The translations under genes and the position numbers were made by a program. A stretch of DNA of 64,000 nt, taken from Centropus unirufus (taxonomy: Eukaryota > Chordata > Aves > Cuculiformes > Centropidae). This document shows, piece by piece, positions 50,901-64,000 of the stretch. Numbering within the stretch: the first letter of the stretch is position 1; each line of letters opens with the position of its first letter. The stretch is taken from contig VYZI01000119.1 in assembly GCA_013397695.1 (NCBI GenBank), forward strand, positions 417,582-481,581, given 5' to 3'. Under the pieces are notes generated by a model. That model was not told the DNA's origin and made no database searches. It worked only from the letters and a program-made list of their open reading frames with translations.

Positions 50901-53900
50901 ACTCAGTACACTTTTGCTTACTTTACAGCTGACCAAATACTGTTCCTCAGCCTGTTTTCAATCTAATTCAGTTTGAATTGGAAATTAAGTGTCATGATAT
51001 ACAGAAATCTTTCTACAAATATTTAACCTCAGACTCAGGCAAATATTGAATTTATTCTGCTAATTTTGAAACTCTGTTTTTGAACTGTAAAGTGCCGTCA
51101 GACATAAAGTATCTCTTTGTAATTGTATTCTACTCATTGCTTGTGACTTTGGCATTATGGAAGTTAAAAAGAGCCAGTGACTTTATTTTTTTTCCTCGTT
51201 CATGACATTTCTTAGAAGAAATGTCTCTTCAATGTAATCCCTGGCTTGCACTCTGTCTTCCATCTCAAAGGCTAACACAGCAGGCCCAACATTCAGCTCA
51301 TTTCTGGCCAGGGACTAAAAAGAAAAACAGCTTCTCTGAAACAAATGCCTTCTTGATTTATTCAAAGGACTTCCACGATCATAGAAATCTATTAAAATAC
51401 ATTATACTACACACATCCATATAACCTACACCTTTTCTTCTCTTGGAAATTAAGACAGACTCTATTCAACACAGCTGCCCTTCACTGGACAGCAAGGTAC
51501 TAACCTACTTTCTGGAGTTTCTGCTTCTGCTAGCATCTTACTCTCAAAGCTTAGTTTCCAACAGCTAAAAACCTGAAGGGTGGAGGGTCTGTTTTATCTC
51601 AAAATTCTTTTATCAAAAAGTTTCTGGGCTGCCATTTGGAAACTAACCCTTCCCAACTTCAGGTTGTAACCCCTAAAGTATTTGGTAAACTGTGCCTTAT
51701 GTATATAGTGTGCTGGTTTCTTGCTTATTTCTCTGGTTCCAATATTAAAATACAGCAAATATTCTTTTTTTTTCTGGAAATGAACATAAGTAGGCAAAGT
51801 TTAGCATGTCTATCTTTATAAGAAATTAATGTGTTTATAAAAAAGATACAGTTTAATTCTGTAGTCTTCTTCTACTTCTGCAAACCTCAGCTTTGTAAAG
51901 ATTAAGACACACATTTAACATTAGCAATTAGAAGCCAGAATGTACTACTATGCACTTATTAGTAAAACATGACAATGTCTTCTGAGGCTTTTGCTATACA
52001 TAACACCCACTTGAAAATAAAGGTGTTCAACTTCTGTTGACTTTGGGAACAGCCACAGGCTAGTGACATAAGACGCCACTGCATAGTATTTAGCGTAAAA
52101 TTAATTTTTTTGTTACTATAGCCATCTTTCAGTGTTGAAGACAGTTAGTGATTAGCAGTGGTAATTAAGGAGACCTGAAGAATTGCTTTCACCAAATATA
52201 TTTGAAAAATATCTTTCCGTTCAATGTATACCACAACTGACAAAAGCTCTTCTGCACAGAATAGAAAACATTGATCTGCTCAATCACAAATTCCAAAAGA
52301 TGAGCTATGCTCAATTACTTATTAGAAATTTTGAAGATTTGGATGCAGTTTGTGGAGAAATGGTTTCTCTTTCCAAATAAGTTTCCAATATACATCAGAG
52401 GCTTCTATGCACTGAAAATTACTCCAAAACACCAAATGGCTGATATTACTGCTCTGCCAAAAACTCACAAAGAATTTTTGGCTTGTTATTGAGTCATATA
52501 CACCAAGGAAAACTTTGACCCAGAAAACTGATTGCAGTTTAATGAACTAAAAATAAAAGAGGTTCTTCAGACTCTCCTCATGTTGCTGCAGCCTTACCCG
52601 ATAAGTAGTACAAAGACCCTAAATAAGATGAGAGGGAAAAGAAATGATGTAACATGAAATATCAGACTAATTTCTTCTGCAAAAAATATTACTTTATAAT
52701 CTGAGTTTAAGATCCAAATTTCTCCAAACACATAGCACACAGCAACAGATGAAATGTGCATGTGCAAAAGATTTATTTGCACTCTTAGTAGCAGTTTCAT
52801 TAGAAAGACATCAATCCAAAGTTTCCAGCTAAACCCATTTGAATTTACATAGCAAAATGTTCCTTCTCTCTCCCTGTTGATTAAACTGCCAACAAAATAA
52901 AAGTGAACTAGTTTAATAGATGCTATATTTTTCTGATACAGGGAAGAGCATTCAGAGAAATATAGTACAAGTGTGGGAAAAGAAAGATAATTATTACATA
53001 GTTACAATGTAAGCAATCAACATTCTACTGTAGATGCGGTATCAACTTTCAAAAGTTGAAAAGAAAAGTTTTGGGACAAATATATCCAATTCTTTCAGTG
53101 TGGCCTCCTGGAAATTTCCTCCCTCAGTGTTAAGTGCTTTCAGTCCATCTTCACAGGAATGCAAGACCTGTTTAAAAAAAATAAAAGAAAATATTCATGT
53201 TAATTCATGTATTCATGTTACCGGGAAACAAAAACAAGTTTCTTGTACTAGACTTGCATATTTACAGTCCAAAGCACAGTGCATAACATCACAGATTCTT
53301 AAGACATTTTTGAAACATGAGATACACTGATCTTAATGCATGGATGTAAGTGGCGTAATAAGAATTATGATCTAAATACCTCTCGCTCAATTCCATGCAA
53401 GAATTCTTTTACATTAACAGTAATAGTCCCTTAACCTAGAAAGAGTCTTTTGCAATGCAATAGTTTTCCTATGCTTGGATTACCCAGCAGATATGGGGAA
53501 TTGATTTGGAAAACATTTATAATGAATAGATGTACCTGTAAAAGTATGGCAGTCTCCTGATACTTGTGTGCTTCTTCCACCAGAGAGATTTGACTACGAG
53601 TGGAAAGTGACTTTATGAGCTCCTTGCTACCCCAGGGATCATGGAGACATTATGAATCTACAGTCTCACAGAACACTCCAAAATTTGTTTTGCCTCAGCC
53701 CAGAGGGTAAATGAATGAGAAAATTTCATGATGCAAGCCTGTGATCACCTCCTTTCTCTTGGCCACGTCTGCACTTTCTCCCCAGGGAAGGGTGTTGATC
53801 ATGGCCTTGATACAGGGCATAAGGGTTTGGCTCTCCAACAAGTGACTGAATATAACCTACAGTCTTAAAGATGGAACTTCATTGAAAAGCTACCAAGTAA

Positions 53901-56900
53901 CCAGAAGTTCACTGCTTTATTTGCTGTTTACTTTCTCTCCCCAAAAAGATTTCTTTGTAACATGCTCATCTGTGTATTCATAGTATTCTGCATCTTATAC
54001 TTTGGAATCATACTGCTAGGCCATGTTTTAGTGAAGTGTCATGTAAAAACGCAAATGTAAGCCCAATTCAAAAGTAATTCTAAAGCACCAGTCATAACAA
54101 CACTCATGTCTGTGCACTAGTGGGAATTCACGTGTAAATTACTGCCCATAGCATCAGTGGTACAGATTTGTTGGGGGTGTGAATGGATGTTGATAATGCT
54201 AAAATGCTTTAAGTCAGCAGGACTTTTGTACACTCTATTTACACTCAGTTGTCACCTGTCTTTATAGGAATGGATCTTCCAGGGTGTCAGTATGAGTTCT
54301 AGTGCATTCTGATATGACGTAATTTTGATATTTTCAAAGTAAAATTTTCAACCCTAAAGAATGTAATTTTTCCTTGTGGAAAAATAGTCTTTTTCTAAAC
54401 AACTTTGATTTTTAAGAACATTTTCATGAAAAAAATATCAATCTTAAGAAAATATCCTTGTTCTCACACAAAAGGGATTTCTCTGATGTGCCCACACAAA
54501 ATTTCTGTAAATCTATGTATTTTTTAAAATTTTATGAAAGGAACTTGCTTTGTCAAGGTGGGGGAGCTCTATTTTATCCTTTATGCTGATCAAGCGACTG
54601 CTGGAGGTTTTCGTCATTGAAAATACTTCTAATGCTGCCAAAGGTCAAAAAGAAATTGCCATTTGATGGGTGTTTAGTAGGCTGTATGAAAGGAATCTGC
54701 AATCTCAGTTTGGTTCCCAGTCAACAAATGTGCAATACCGCAGACATTAATTAACATAGTCATTGGCAGCCTCTGCAGAGAGGCCAAAGGGTAATGTACA
54801 TGGAGGCTGACCAATTTTCTGACTTTACTAGTAGTTCTGCAGAACAGGCTTCTCAATGTGAGGAGGTGAACACTGGTTCTTACTGCTTCTACTAAGACAG
54901 TAGGCTTTCTTTGGATTAATAAACGCAGTTTCCGAAGCTCCCAGTCTGGCGTATTTCATACATGCTAAAACTCAGTCAAAAAGAAATATTCAGACAAGTA
55001 GTAAGTTGATGATAAACTGTCTGAAACAAAGAGCATTAGCACTCACATTGAGAAGTTTATATCTGTTAAGTTTCTTTCCAGGAATCTATCGGTTAATTAA
55101 CTCTGCCTGTTTCTTTTTCCAGTATTTTTTTTCAAGTAGTTAAGGACATCTTCTGCCAAATACTAATTCTCATTCTATTTTTCACCTGTCTGTAATTTCT
55201 AGCACCCTTGATCATGCTGATTTTCTAGGCAGCATTTATCGAATTTGATAAGCACAGAACTATGTCTATGTAGGCTAATCCAAATGAAGTACTATCTGCA
55301 ACACCTCACATACCCATTATTTTCTACATTTACTCTCTATAATAAGTAAAGCTTTCCTTACTGTTTGATGAACCTGTTTACAGGAAAACCAACTTCTACT
55401 TCTTTCTGCTCCGGCAATTTGCCATGTCTCAACAAATAGCAAAATATCTGTCATAGGTGAGAATATAAAAAGAAGAGGAAATATTAGGTTCTTGGGTTGC
55501 AAGTACAGTTTGCAATCATGGTATTAAGTAATATTCAACTAAGCTAGCTTAATATGGAAAAAAGCGAGATATGCAAACTGAGAGAAATTAAGTACAAAAC
55601 ACACTGCTGTTATTTCTTCCATGCACACTGGGACTTTGAACTGTAACACTATTATTTTGCTTATAACAAAAATCCTAAACTAAACACAAAACACTATTCA
55701 TTCACAAACTAGATGTTGATATCACAGTCTAGAAGTGAAAACTGATTTAAAAACCTACTGCCTTTCTACTGTTGGTATACCACGTCAAATATTATTCTCC
55801 TTTCCTTTATATTCATTAGCTGTTATTTTCTTTTGATGACAATAATTGCCCACTATTTTAGATGCCTAACCACTAGTATCTTACAATTTAACCTCTATTT
55901 GAAACTGCCAGAGGTCTTGCCTACACAAGGAGTTGCACTGCTCACCCAACAATATCATTCAAAATTATTTTACTCATGTCTATGTACCTTCAAGGCCAAC
56001 TCAATTCTTTCTGCCCACATTTATGATTCTTCCATATGTTGAATCACTGTCTGGTAATGTTGATCTCTCCCTGGTGGTTGAAGAGGGTGCTCAGACATCT
56101 AGCTAGGTCTTACATTAAATGGCAAAAGCAAGACAGGATGAATTCAGACATTTCATTAGTTTAAGACCAGTTTATTTCCACTGAATTTATATCAGCCTCA
56201 AAAACTAGTTTTGGATTCCTCACCTAGGGACTTGTACCAGATTTGTACCATTTTGTGTATTGCTGTAGCTTTACAGACCAACTAGGCCAACATAAAAATA
56301 TCTTATAATACATTTCCGAGAAACGAAATAAGGAAATAAGGAAAAATAATTCTGTCATTCTGTCACAACACATTTATTGCATTCTAACACTGGTGATTTC
56401 AATATTATAATAACAACTGCTGCCTGTTTATAAGGTGTTGAAATACCTTCTTCCACAGTAGACAATTTTACAAATTAGATATCTGTCCATTTTCAACATT
56501 CTTCTTCTTCTTATTTTAAATTAAATTTATCCCAGTCACTTAAAGGATTTGCCTTTTAAGCAGACTCCTGCTTGGAAAGGTTGGTGTTATAGCTGAAAGT
56601 ATCTTAGTCTCATTTTGATATTACCAGAGTTGGTGAAATGACTGATGGTAGGATATCATACACTGATATCTAGGCAGTCTTTCCAAGTCACCAGCAGTTG
56701 AGTTATCATGTTTGAACAACTCAGTGGACCAGCTAAGCCAAGCTAAATGTTTAGAGATAGAAATCATAAGATTCTTCAAGTCCTTAAGAAGTCAGACAAC
56801 AATTCAACATCTTGCTACAAATTAATAGAGTTGGTCAGCTTTATAACGTCCAAGAACGATGCTGATGCAGGCCATTCAAAACACTAGTCCTTTTGCTAGT

Positions 56901-57860
56901 GGCAGGTAGAACATAGCATCATGATCTGAATGCACTTTTGTGATTGTTAGTAAAGTAATACTTATTTCAGGTTTATACCACAGAAACGTCCACCTGGCCT
57001 ATATGAAACAGTATAAAATAGGTATTATGGTGAAATAAATGAGTTTCCCAGACTGTTGAAAACTAAACCAATGAATTTCCTGCAATTCATAATAATAACT
57101 TGTCGATATGCCACTCAAACTACATTTCTGTCAAATCTCATAACCTCAGCAGGGTTGTTTCTTGTTAGCAACAGGATCAGAAATCTCTAAGTTGTATCAT
57201 GCATACAGCATGACGCAATGCTGAGGAGTTAGTCAATGATTCTTTGCCCTTTGAACCTGTAATGACGCAAGGTCTTTCAGTGGGTAATGTGCCATTCTGC
57301 TAAGCTGGTAACACATCCATTCCAGCATGGATCTATTGGAAATTTTTCACATTGCATCCAAAATTACTCCTGAGGTTTGTGCAAGAGGAACTGAAATGAC
57401 AAGATTGCCTTACAGAAGCCTAGTAAACTGCTCAGCCAGCTATAATCTTAGACATGTGCCATTTGATATTCCATAAAGTACCTGGGTCATCTACACAGTG
57501 TAGGCAGATATGATATTGGGGATATGGGGAACGTCAAAACTCGTACAAGTTACCACAGTTTGAACTGAATGAAGGTCCAAGTCAGCAAAGTAAACAGAAG
57601 TTAACTAACTTGATAAACCTTTAGGATCAGAATTCAATTCCGTATCAAGACACATAAATTTATGTGCCTACATGTAGATATCTACTGCCGTGGCAAATGT
57701 GAGAGTTCCTGTTACAGTCATTGGAATCTACTCAAGGCTGTCCAGCCTGTGGACCGTAGGAGAAAATTCAGTTTGTCCTTACTGACGCTCATTGGTTACT
57801 CCACTTACAGCACTCTAGCCTCCATTACAGCATCCTCTCTGTCATTATCCATCAGTGATC

Positions 57861-57890
57861 TTCATTTTACTTCATTTTACTTCATTTTCC
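57861..57890. repeat. 10-bp tandem triplicate
   Basis: Three TTCATTTTAC units, the last with one T-or-A-to-C type change (TTCATTTTCC). Directly visible. It lies within a 114-codon ORF (57662-58006) that I consider spurious. Confidence 0.9.
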
Positions 57891-60800
57891 TTAATGGGAC
57901 CTTGGACACTTACAACATCAGTGGTGTACCTAAGGGTAGACTTCTAGGTTTAGGTGTATTATTCTTGAAGAGAATCTTGCCCGTGGGTTTCAAGTTAGTT
58001 GCTTAACTTGAGGTACTTGTGATGACTCTGCATCTCTCACACATGTTCTAGCTGCCAGGCTGGATGGGTTCAGTTGTGCTATATCTCACAACATCAGATG
58101 GACAACTTAAGCAGCACAGGGCTTCAGATTTCACATAACTGAACCAGATCTAGATGTTTCTTTTAAGGTGACCTGAATTACCTGATGCTTGAAATTCCAG
58201 TGACAAGAAATTTGTATATTAAAAGTCTCTGGTCTCAAAAGGATAAAGTAAATTCCAGAATAATACGATTCCTATAGAATTTACAAGTTCATTTAGAACA
58301 CAGTGATTCAAAAGTTTATTTTACTTCAAAAAATTCTGACAGGAATTAGATGAACTTCAGATTAAATTCCTCTTGACTTTATGCCAGGAGGCTCCACTTC
58401 CAGGGTCCATCATGCAATCCTACAGCACAGGGTGAGAAGCCCTCTCTTTCACTGAGAGTGCTGATATCACTTGCATTCATAATTATTCTTTTGTGCATGT
58501 GAAAATTGCAACCAAGCTTCAAAATACTGAAACAATTCAGGAAACACAATTACTTTTCTCCATGTAGTTCTGCCCAGCACCTTGTCGGAATGTGGCCTAA
58601 ATCACAGGGAGAGAGTGTTTCAGTTCTGTTATTTCCTGTCCATCTTGGGTTACCATCATAAAAGATGTGGATGACAGATGAATCTGCCTGCATAAAATCG
58701 GCTGGAAATAGGCATTCTCAAGGGATTTCTAACATCTTTGGCTTCCCTTCAGGCTGGAAATACCACTAAAGCAACCTTCTGGTAGTGTTTGTATTTCAGC
58801 ACATCTGTTTTTACAGCCAACTGGAACCAGGAATTCTAAAGCACATCAAAATGAAAAATCACCTCAAGAAAGTTAACCAAAGCATCAGAGGTCAAATTCA
58901 AGTTTTAAGAAAGATTTAATTACATTGTTATTTTAGCCTATGTACTCACCCACCCCTAACTATTATGGCTGTTGCTTGAAATCTCTGTTAAATATGTAAT
59001 ACTAAATAAAGAAATTACAGAAGGGCCTCAAAATAGTTTTCAAATACTATTTTTAGCTAATGTTTGGTAGGTCATCAGTAGATTTTCAGGATTTTTTGTG
59101 GTAACCATGTTTTTTAATTTAAGAATTATATTGCATTTTTCAGCCACATGTGTCTACCTTTGCAGAAAGATTTTACAGACAAGAGTACCCCAAAATCTTT
59201 GATAATTTCTCTTCAGGTTTACAGTCATGAAGACCTAAGGCATGACCAACCCTTTCAGACATTATAGCTTCTAAATTAGTTTTTTCCCATAGCCAAGAAG
59301 CTGAAAGCTATGCACCAAGACAACTCCCTTTCTATTTTCCTTTGGATAAAAGAAAATCCATAAAAAATTTCATTCTTTCTTTAAAAAAAGTAAGTAGTCT
59401 AAAGTGCCAGCCTTGATTTTTATTCAGGTTTCTCTTTCTATGACAGATGCTGTAAGGGATGTTGTTTCCTTCCTGTGATAAATACAGGCTCCCATTTTGA
59501 TGACAAGTGTCTTCTGTGTCCTGTTATACGTGCGTATGCATAATAAGAAAATAACCTAACGAACTGTATGCATGAACAAGGTAATTTTCTTAGTGGAGGA
59601 AACTTTAAATATAAACTTCTGTGTTAGTTTTATGGGTGTTTTTATTACTTATTTCCAGAATAACTTACTGCATCACTGACACAGGTATTTATTCATGGGA
59701 ATGTAGTCAGGGTCCTAAGCTTGTGTTTTGCCTGTGCATCACATAAATATGCCTGACTGGAACCCAGGCACAAATCTGTCAAGCAGGAAGATTCATCTAT
59801 TCTAAAATCATGAAACAGGAAATTTTCTAGTGCCAGGGTAAAGATGTCTCCGTGGCATGAGCAACAAATTCCAGTATCTCATCCTAACAGTTTTCACCTA
59901 ACACAGATTTTACAAGACACTGAAATACCAACCTGGTGTACATGAATCACCATACGATTCCTTTCACTGCCATGTCAATCCACAGCTGCTACCTGTAAGG
60001 TTGCAGCTGCACTTTTACGAGCATTTACCTCCTTCAGGCATTGCAGACGCTGTCTATAACTGAAGAGCTGTGGCAGATATTCCAATTTTGTTGAGGCAAT
60101 TTTGGCTAATATTCACCCAGTACATATGCATTTTGTTCTCTTTGTGGGATCAGAAAACACAAAGGCTGCAGACATTTCTGAGGTCAGTGGAGGTTGGCAA
60201 AGGAAGGAGCTAGCAGGGAAGGAGGATGTGTACTATGTGGATCTGGGGTACTTCCCATTGCCCTTCTCCTGGAGCTCGGTAACAAACTGGTCTTCATGTT
60301 AAGATAGCTGGAGGTAGTGTGTGAAGTTGCAATTCAGGAAGCAGCTCATAAATGCCGGCTGAAGCATAACATTGTCAAATTGTCTAGATTTCAACAATTT
60401 GGCGATGCTCTTCCTCAGCTTGCATTTATGTCTGAGAAGCCACAGCCACCAAAATACCTAACGGTTCATTGTCTGTCACAGGTGGAAAATTTGAGATTTA
60501 TTTTCAATGCTGTTTTGAACAATAGTAAATTTTCTGTTGATAGAGATTTTCAAACACAATTAAATTTTGTACATCACTGAATGTCTAAGCTGTTATTTGT
60601 ATATGGCTTTGTCTCTCCAGCTTCTTCCCTTCTTACCCTTCCTGATTCTACCTCGTAATTAGGAAGGGAATGGATGGAAAAAATCTAAAGTAACAATGGT
60701 CACGTAATGATTCTTTTTCCTTTGATGACATATTGGTATTATAATGATACATTCCTGGTTACCTAAGATTCAGAAAGTGTTTTAATAGATTAGCATAGAT

Positions 60801-61767
60801 GAACTCTTAATGGGTAAAAAGTTCAGAGAATTTCTATTGTTTCAGGTGAAGAATGATTGCTGGCTCCTCATGAAAGAGTGTTCCAGCAATAGAATAATAG
60901 AGGAAGGAAGCAACATTTAATCTCTTATTTATTTAAAAAAATAATAATCTGTTTGCACTGACGTCTTCCTCTGCTGTCTCTCTCCTGCTGATTAAAATGT
61001 ATTATCCTAAGATAATAGTTTCTTCACCAGAGCTAGCCATTTTCTGATTTGGATATAGATCTGGAGCCAAAATTGTCATTTATACAACAGATATTAGTTT
61101 CTTATTAATTAACAGTACAATTTTACTGTTCCTGTTTTGAAACACACGGATTTAGAGACAAATCTGCAGATGTTGAACAAGGTTAAAAGAACTACTTTTA
61201 AGCAACTTCTGTCTTTCTTCCAAACATTTTGGAGTTTAATGCTTGGAAATAGTAGGACTGCATGGAGGACAGTAGTGCAAGGTTCTCCTCTCTCTTTCCT
61301 TCTGCGCAACATGTTTACCAGAACAGAAAGAGACCTGGATATACTTTCAGTGGGCTGCATCTCCGCCTCATCTTACCTATTGATGGGAAGTTAATCCATC
61401 TCTAGGTAGGAAAAGCCCTGTTAGGGTTTGGTTTATGTCAGTTTTTATGAAAGAGAATACACTTAGATGTTCATATTTGGGAATTTAATTTAGTGGAGGT
61501 GAAGCTGTACCTAGAAACAGCCTGCTGCTGGGGAGTCTTAAATCATTGGTTTTTTCTGGGAATACACTGCTACAAAGTGTTTCTGTTCTCACAGAATTTC
61601 TGAAGGAAAGAAGGAAAAGGATTAATGAATTCATTTGAATGTGATCTGATGCAGTGGGAAGAAAAAATTTATCAAATGGTCTTAAACTCTGCCTCACATT
61701 TACTTGGAAAGGTGAGTGGAGAGCAGGTCTAAGGGAGGGGGAAAGGCTGATTTGAATGGACTCTGCT

Positions 61768-61865
61768 AAATTGACTTCAGAAAGTCTTGCAAGAAAGTCT
61801 TGATAACCTCAAGCAGATTAACACTTCCTCCCAGCTTAGCATCATCTGAGAACTTGCCGACTTTG
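61768..61865 (-). mobile_element. CR1 reverse-transcriptase fragment, minus strand
   Basis: The minus strand reads KFSDDAKLGGSVNLLEV at about 61855-61805, the CR1 catalytic box (usually FADDTKLGG). Both Asp codons are kept at 61841-61846. Similarity fades after IKTFLQDFL. Only about 100 bp is recognisable, with no CR1 3' tail, so it is an internal fragment left by deletion or carried inside another repeat. Confidence 0.7.
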
Positions 61866-62026
61866 TGTGAAGACAATGGTTTTGTCTGCAGCCCATGGAG
61901 AACAGTGGAGGAGATATCCACACCCCGATGTGCAGAGGATCCCATGTTGCAGTGGGTGGATATACCTTGAAGGAAGATGCAGCTCATGAAGAGCCCACAC
62001 TGGATTAGGATCTTGGCAGGATCTGT
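61866..62026 (-). repeat. Diverged avian interspersed repeat, family uncertain
   Basis: The minus strand contains ATCCAGTGTGGGCTCTTCAT, GGTGTGGATATCTCC and TGTTCTCCATGGGCTGCAGA. In my recollection these resemble a module common in bird genomes with repeated 'CCAGCGTGGG ... CATGGGCTGCAGG' phrases. It joins the CR1 catalytic-box fragment directly, and a 104-codon minus-strand ORF (61766-62080) crosses the junction. The family assignment is from memory and weak. Confidence 0.4.
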
Positions 62027-64000
62027 GGCTTTGGTAGGGTCCAGGCAGTCAGTCAAGATTAACCCACCAGAAAAGCACAAACTGATTGAGAGATTGATTT
62101 TCTGTCATTTTTTTTTTTCACTTCTGGCAGTATTTTAACGGAGGTGACTGAGTTGGATTTTAAGGAAGATGAGGCTGAAACCTGCCTAGACCAGAATGGA
62201 AGTGAAGTTGTCTGAATATGTCCCTGAAACACTTTCAAAGCCTAGAAAAATTACCTCGATGCTCTAAACCAGATGTGGTCAGGACTTTTTATTGCGGGGG
62301 TTACTGTCTGGTAATTCAATCAAAATGAACAGGATATAGAATGTAATTTTTCTTACTTTAGTGCAATTCCCTATGTTTCATAATCCAAAGTCAAAGAACA
62401 TTATTAAATCTTTTACAAGTAGACTTTGGGTCACTTAAAAAAGGCAGCCCCAGACATTATTCAGCAAGGTATTAGAAACCACAAGAATGTGTTCTTGTCT
62501 GAGGTCCTGGTGGGCTTGTACATGTCATCCTTGTCACTCTGCCTTAATGAAATGACACAAAGACAGGAAGATGATTGTGTCTGTAGAGCTATATGTACGA
62601 GGTCTGAAACAAAAAATAAATAAATGAGAATAACCCTATCGCTCAAGAACCAAGAGTAGGAGGAGAAAAACAAAGAGACGGTTATAGAACATGTTTTAAC
62701 CTGTCACAGGGAGCTCAACTTGATTGTTTCACTCAGCAGAAGTGGACATGTTTTCAGATACAGATGTTTTCTTACTTTAGTTGGAAAATGTTGCTGTGCC
62801 TAGCACACGACATTTTATGTTTTTAGCTAATAAGAACATCACTGTGCTTAGGCACCCACTGTATTTGCTAGACATGGCTCTTTCTCACCAAAGATCAAGT
62901 CGGCACTCAAATTAAACAATTTTTTGTTGGTAGAAGATGTGAAAGATAAAATGATAGAGAACCTCACCAGCCTTTCAGAAAATGAACTGTGGAATTGCTT
63001 TGACTGTTAGCAGCACCTTATGTAGCTCTGAGTCAACTCAGCAGGGAACTATTTAGAAGGTGACCATAGCTGATTTTTTTCATTTGATAAATAAAAAGTT
63101 ACAGACTCAGTCTCACTTGTTCCGTGTTGGACTTCATATGCAAAAAGTATCCATCTGACAAACATTGTTTTAACCTAGCCCACACAGAAGAATGCTTGAG
63201 TTTTCATCCTGCTTTTGAAAAAAGAAGATTAAGGGACCAGTGCCCAAGGTTTTATCTGGACATGGTGAAAGTGAAGATAGTAGAGAGGGTACTGGAAAAT
63301 CAAATAGGGCAATCTCTTGTACTAATAAATTGCTAGACTAAGTTTAATATACAAATGTCTGTATTTCAGGTATTTTCTTAGTCCTCTGTCTTATTCTTCC
63401 TCTCCAATTGGAAAATGGGCTGTTATTGCTGCTAAATCTGCTTTTCCCTGTACAGATAAACAGGCACATTCACATTTCTACATCACTCCTAGGACCAGGT
63501 TTTCTAAAGCCCTGCGTGGGTCTGCTCCTGAAGGCCATTCACAGTGGATAGTCATGCCCAGCCTCAAACGAAATGTCAACGGAATTAAATATTTAGCCTG
63601 TTGGCTCATTTTATCAGCAAAAGGCCTATTGTATTGCAATAAATATTACCTGGGGATACAGTATGAAGCCCATTGCTTTGTTCAAGATGATTAGATGGGG
63701 TAATGAAGCTTTGAGAAATAATACTTCCCTTCTAGAGAACAGATTAAAACATGGAAACACATATTCTCATGAAAAAAATAGTAGATTCTCATTTTTCATT
63801 GAAGTGATTTAAATGCATTTTATCAGGCTTAAATTTCAAAATCTTGATCAGTCTTAACAATAAAAGTAATCTTTTTAAAAAAATTTGGAAAATTGAAAAT
63901 TTTTAAATACTACTAAGTTAATTTAATCTGTGATTAGACTTACCTTACTTTAAGAAGAAAACGAACTTCAGGTGAGGAAACCAGAATGCATTATTTATTT
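62027..64000. other. Unassigned DNA to the window end
   Basis: AT-rich sequence with ORFs up to 70 codons and no recognisable repeat. The last 250 bases are very A/T-rich. Confidence 0.55.

Larger units (their letters stand above)
45765..61767. other. Unassigned DNA, 16 kb
   Basis: The longest stretch with no recognised transposon. ORFs reach 118 codons (49143-49499) but none carries a recognisable domain or has convincing splice signals around it. A 9-bp hairpin at 47932 and a 10-bp triplicate at 57861 are listed separately. The scarcity of repeats could mean ancient or constrained non-coding DNA, which I cannot test from one sequence. Confidence 0.5.

Noticed and set aside
60102..60580. 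Two successive ORFs of 66 and 87 codons on the plus strand
   Set aside because: They are in different frames, separated by a stop, with no recognised homology or conserved motif.

Overview
The window looks like non-coding DNA from a bird, either intergenic or inside a long intron. The main evidence is at least seven CR1 retrotransposon copies. CR1 is the dominant LINE of birds and other sauropsids, and several copies end in the typical tail built on ATTCTATGATTCT. One stretch also resembles the start of an avian endogenous-retrovirus LTR. The base composition is AT-rich, CpG is scarce, and open reading frames are short and scattered. I found no convincing protein-coding exon of a host gene, no tRNA or rRNA gene, no CRISPR array and no bacterial operon structure.

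Layout: 1-2565 is unassigned apart from a pair of palindromic 24-bp direct repeats near 1.95 kb. A minus-strand CR1 (2566-3590) keeps a decayed endonuclease domain joined directly to the CR1 3' end. After 8 kb of featureless DNA comes a plus-strand CR1 with a readable reverse-transcriptase core (11766-13048). An older plus-strand CR1 (15311-16249) and a minus-strand CR1 (16523-17011) lie tail to tail. From 17 to 34 kb I see only small tandem repeats, an LTR-like fragment (26913-27015) and chance-sized ORFs. At 34.0-35.97 kb a plus-strand CR1 is interrupted by about 1 kb carrying a retroviral Gag matrix-like ORF. Two short CR1 tails (41.6 and 44.1 kb) precede a 1.4-kb minus-strand CR1 (44373-45764). 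The rest holds minor repeats and, at 61.77-62.03 kb, a CR1 reverse-transcriptase fragment fused to a second diverged repeat.

No genes act together here. All recognisable coding sequence is dead transposon or retrovirus material, interrupted by stops, frameshifts, deletions or truncation. The most interesting structures are the retroviral gag fragment inside a CR1, the endonuclease-to-tail CR1 deletion, the paired palindromic repeats at 1.9-2.0 kb, and one unidentified 122-codon ORF at 23.8-24.2 kb. I found no clear evidence of a previously undescribed system. Family and boundary calls come from reading the sequence without a database, so most boundaries are good to about 10-50 bp.
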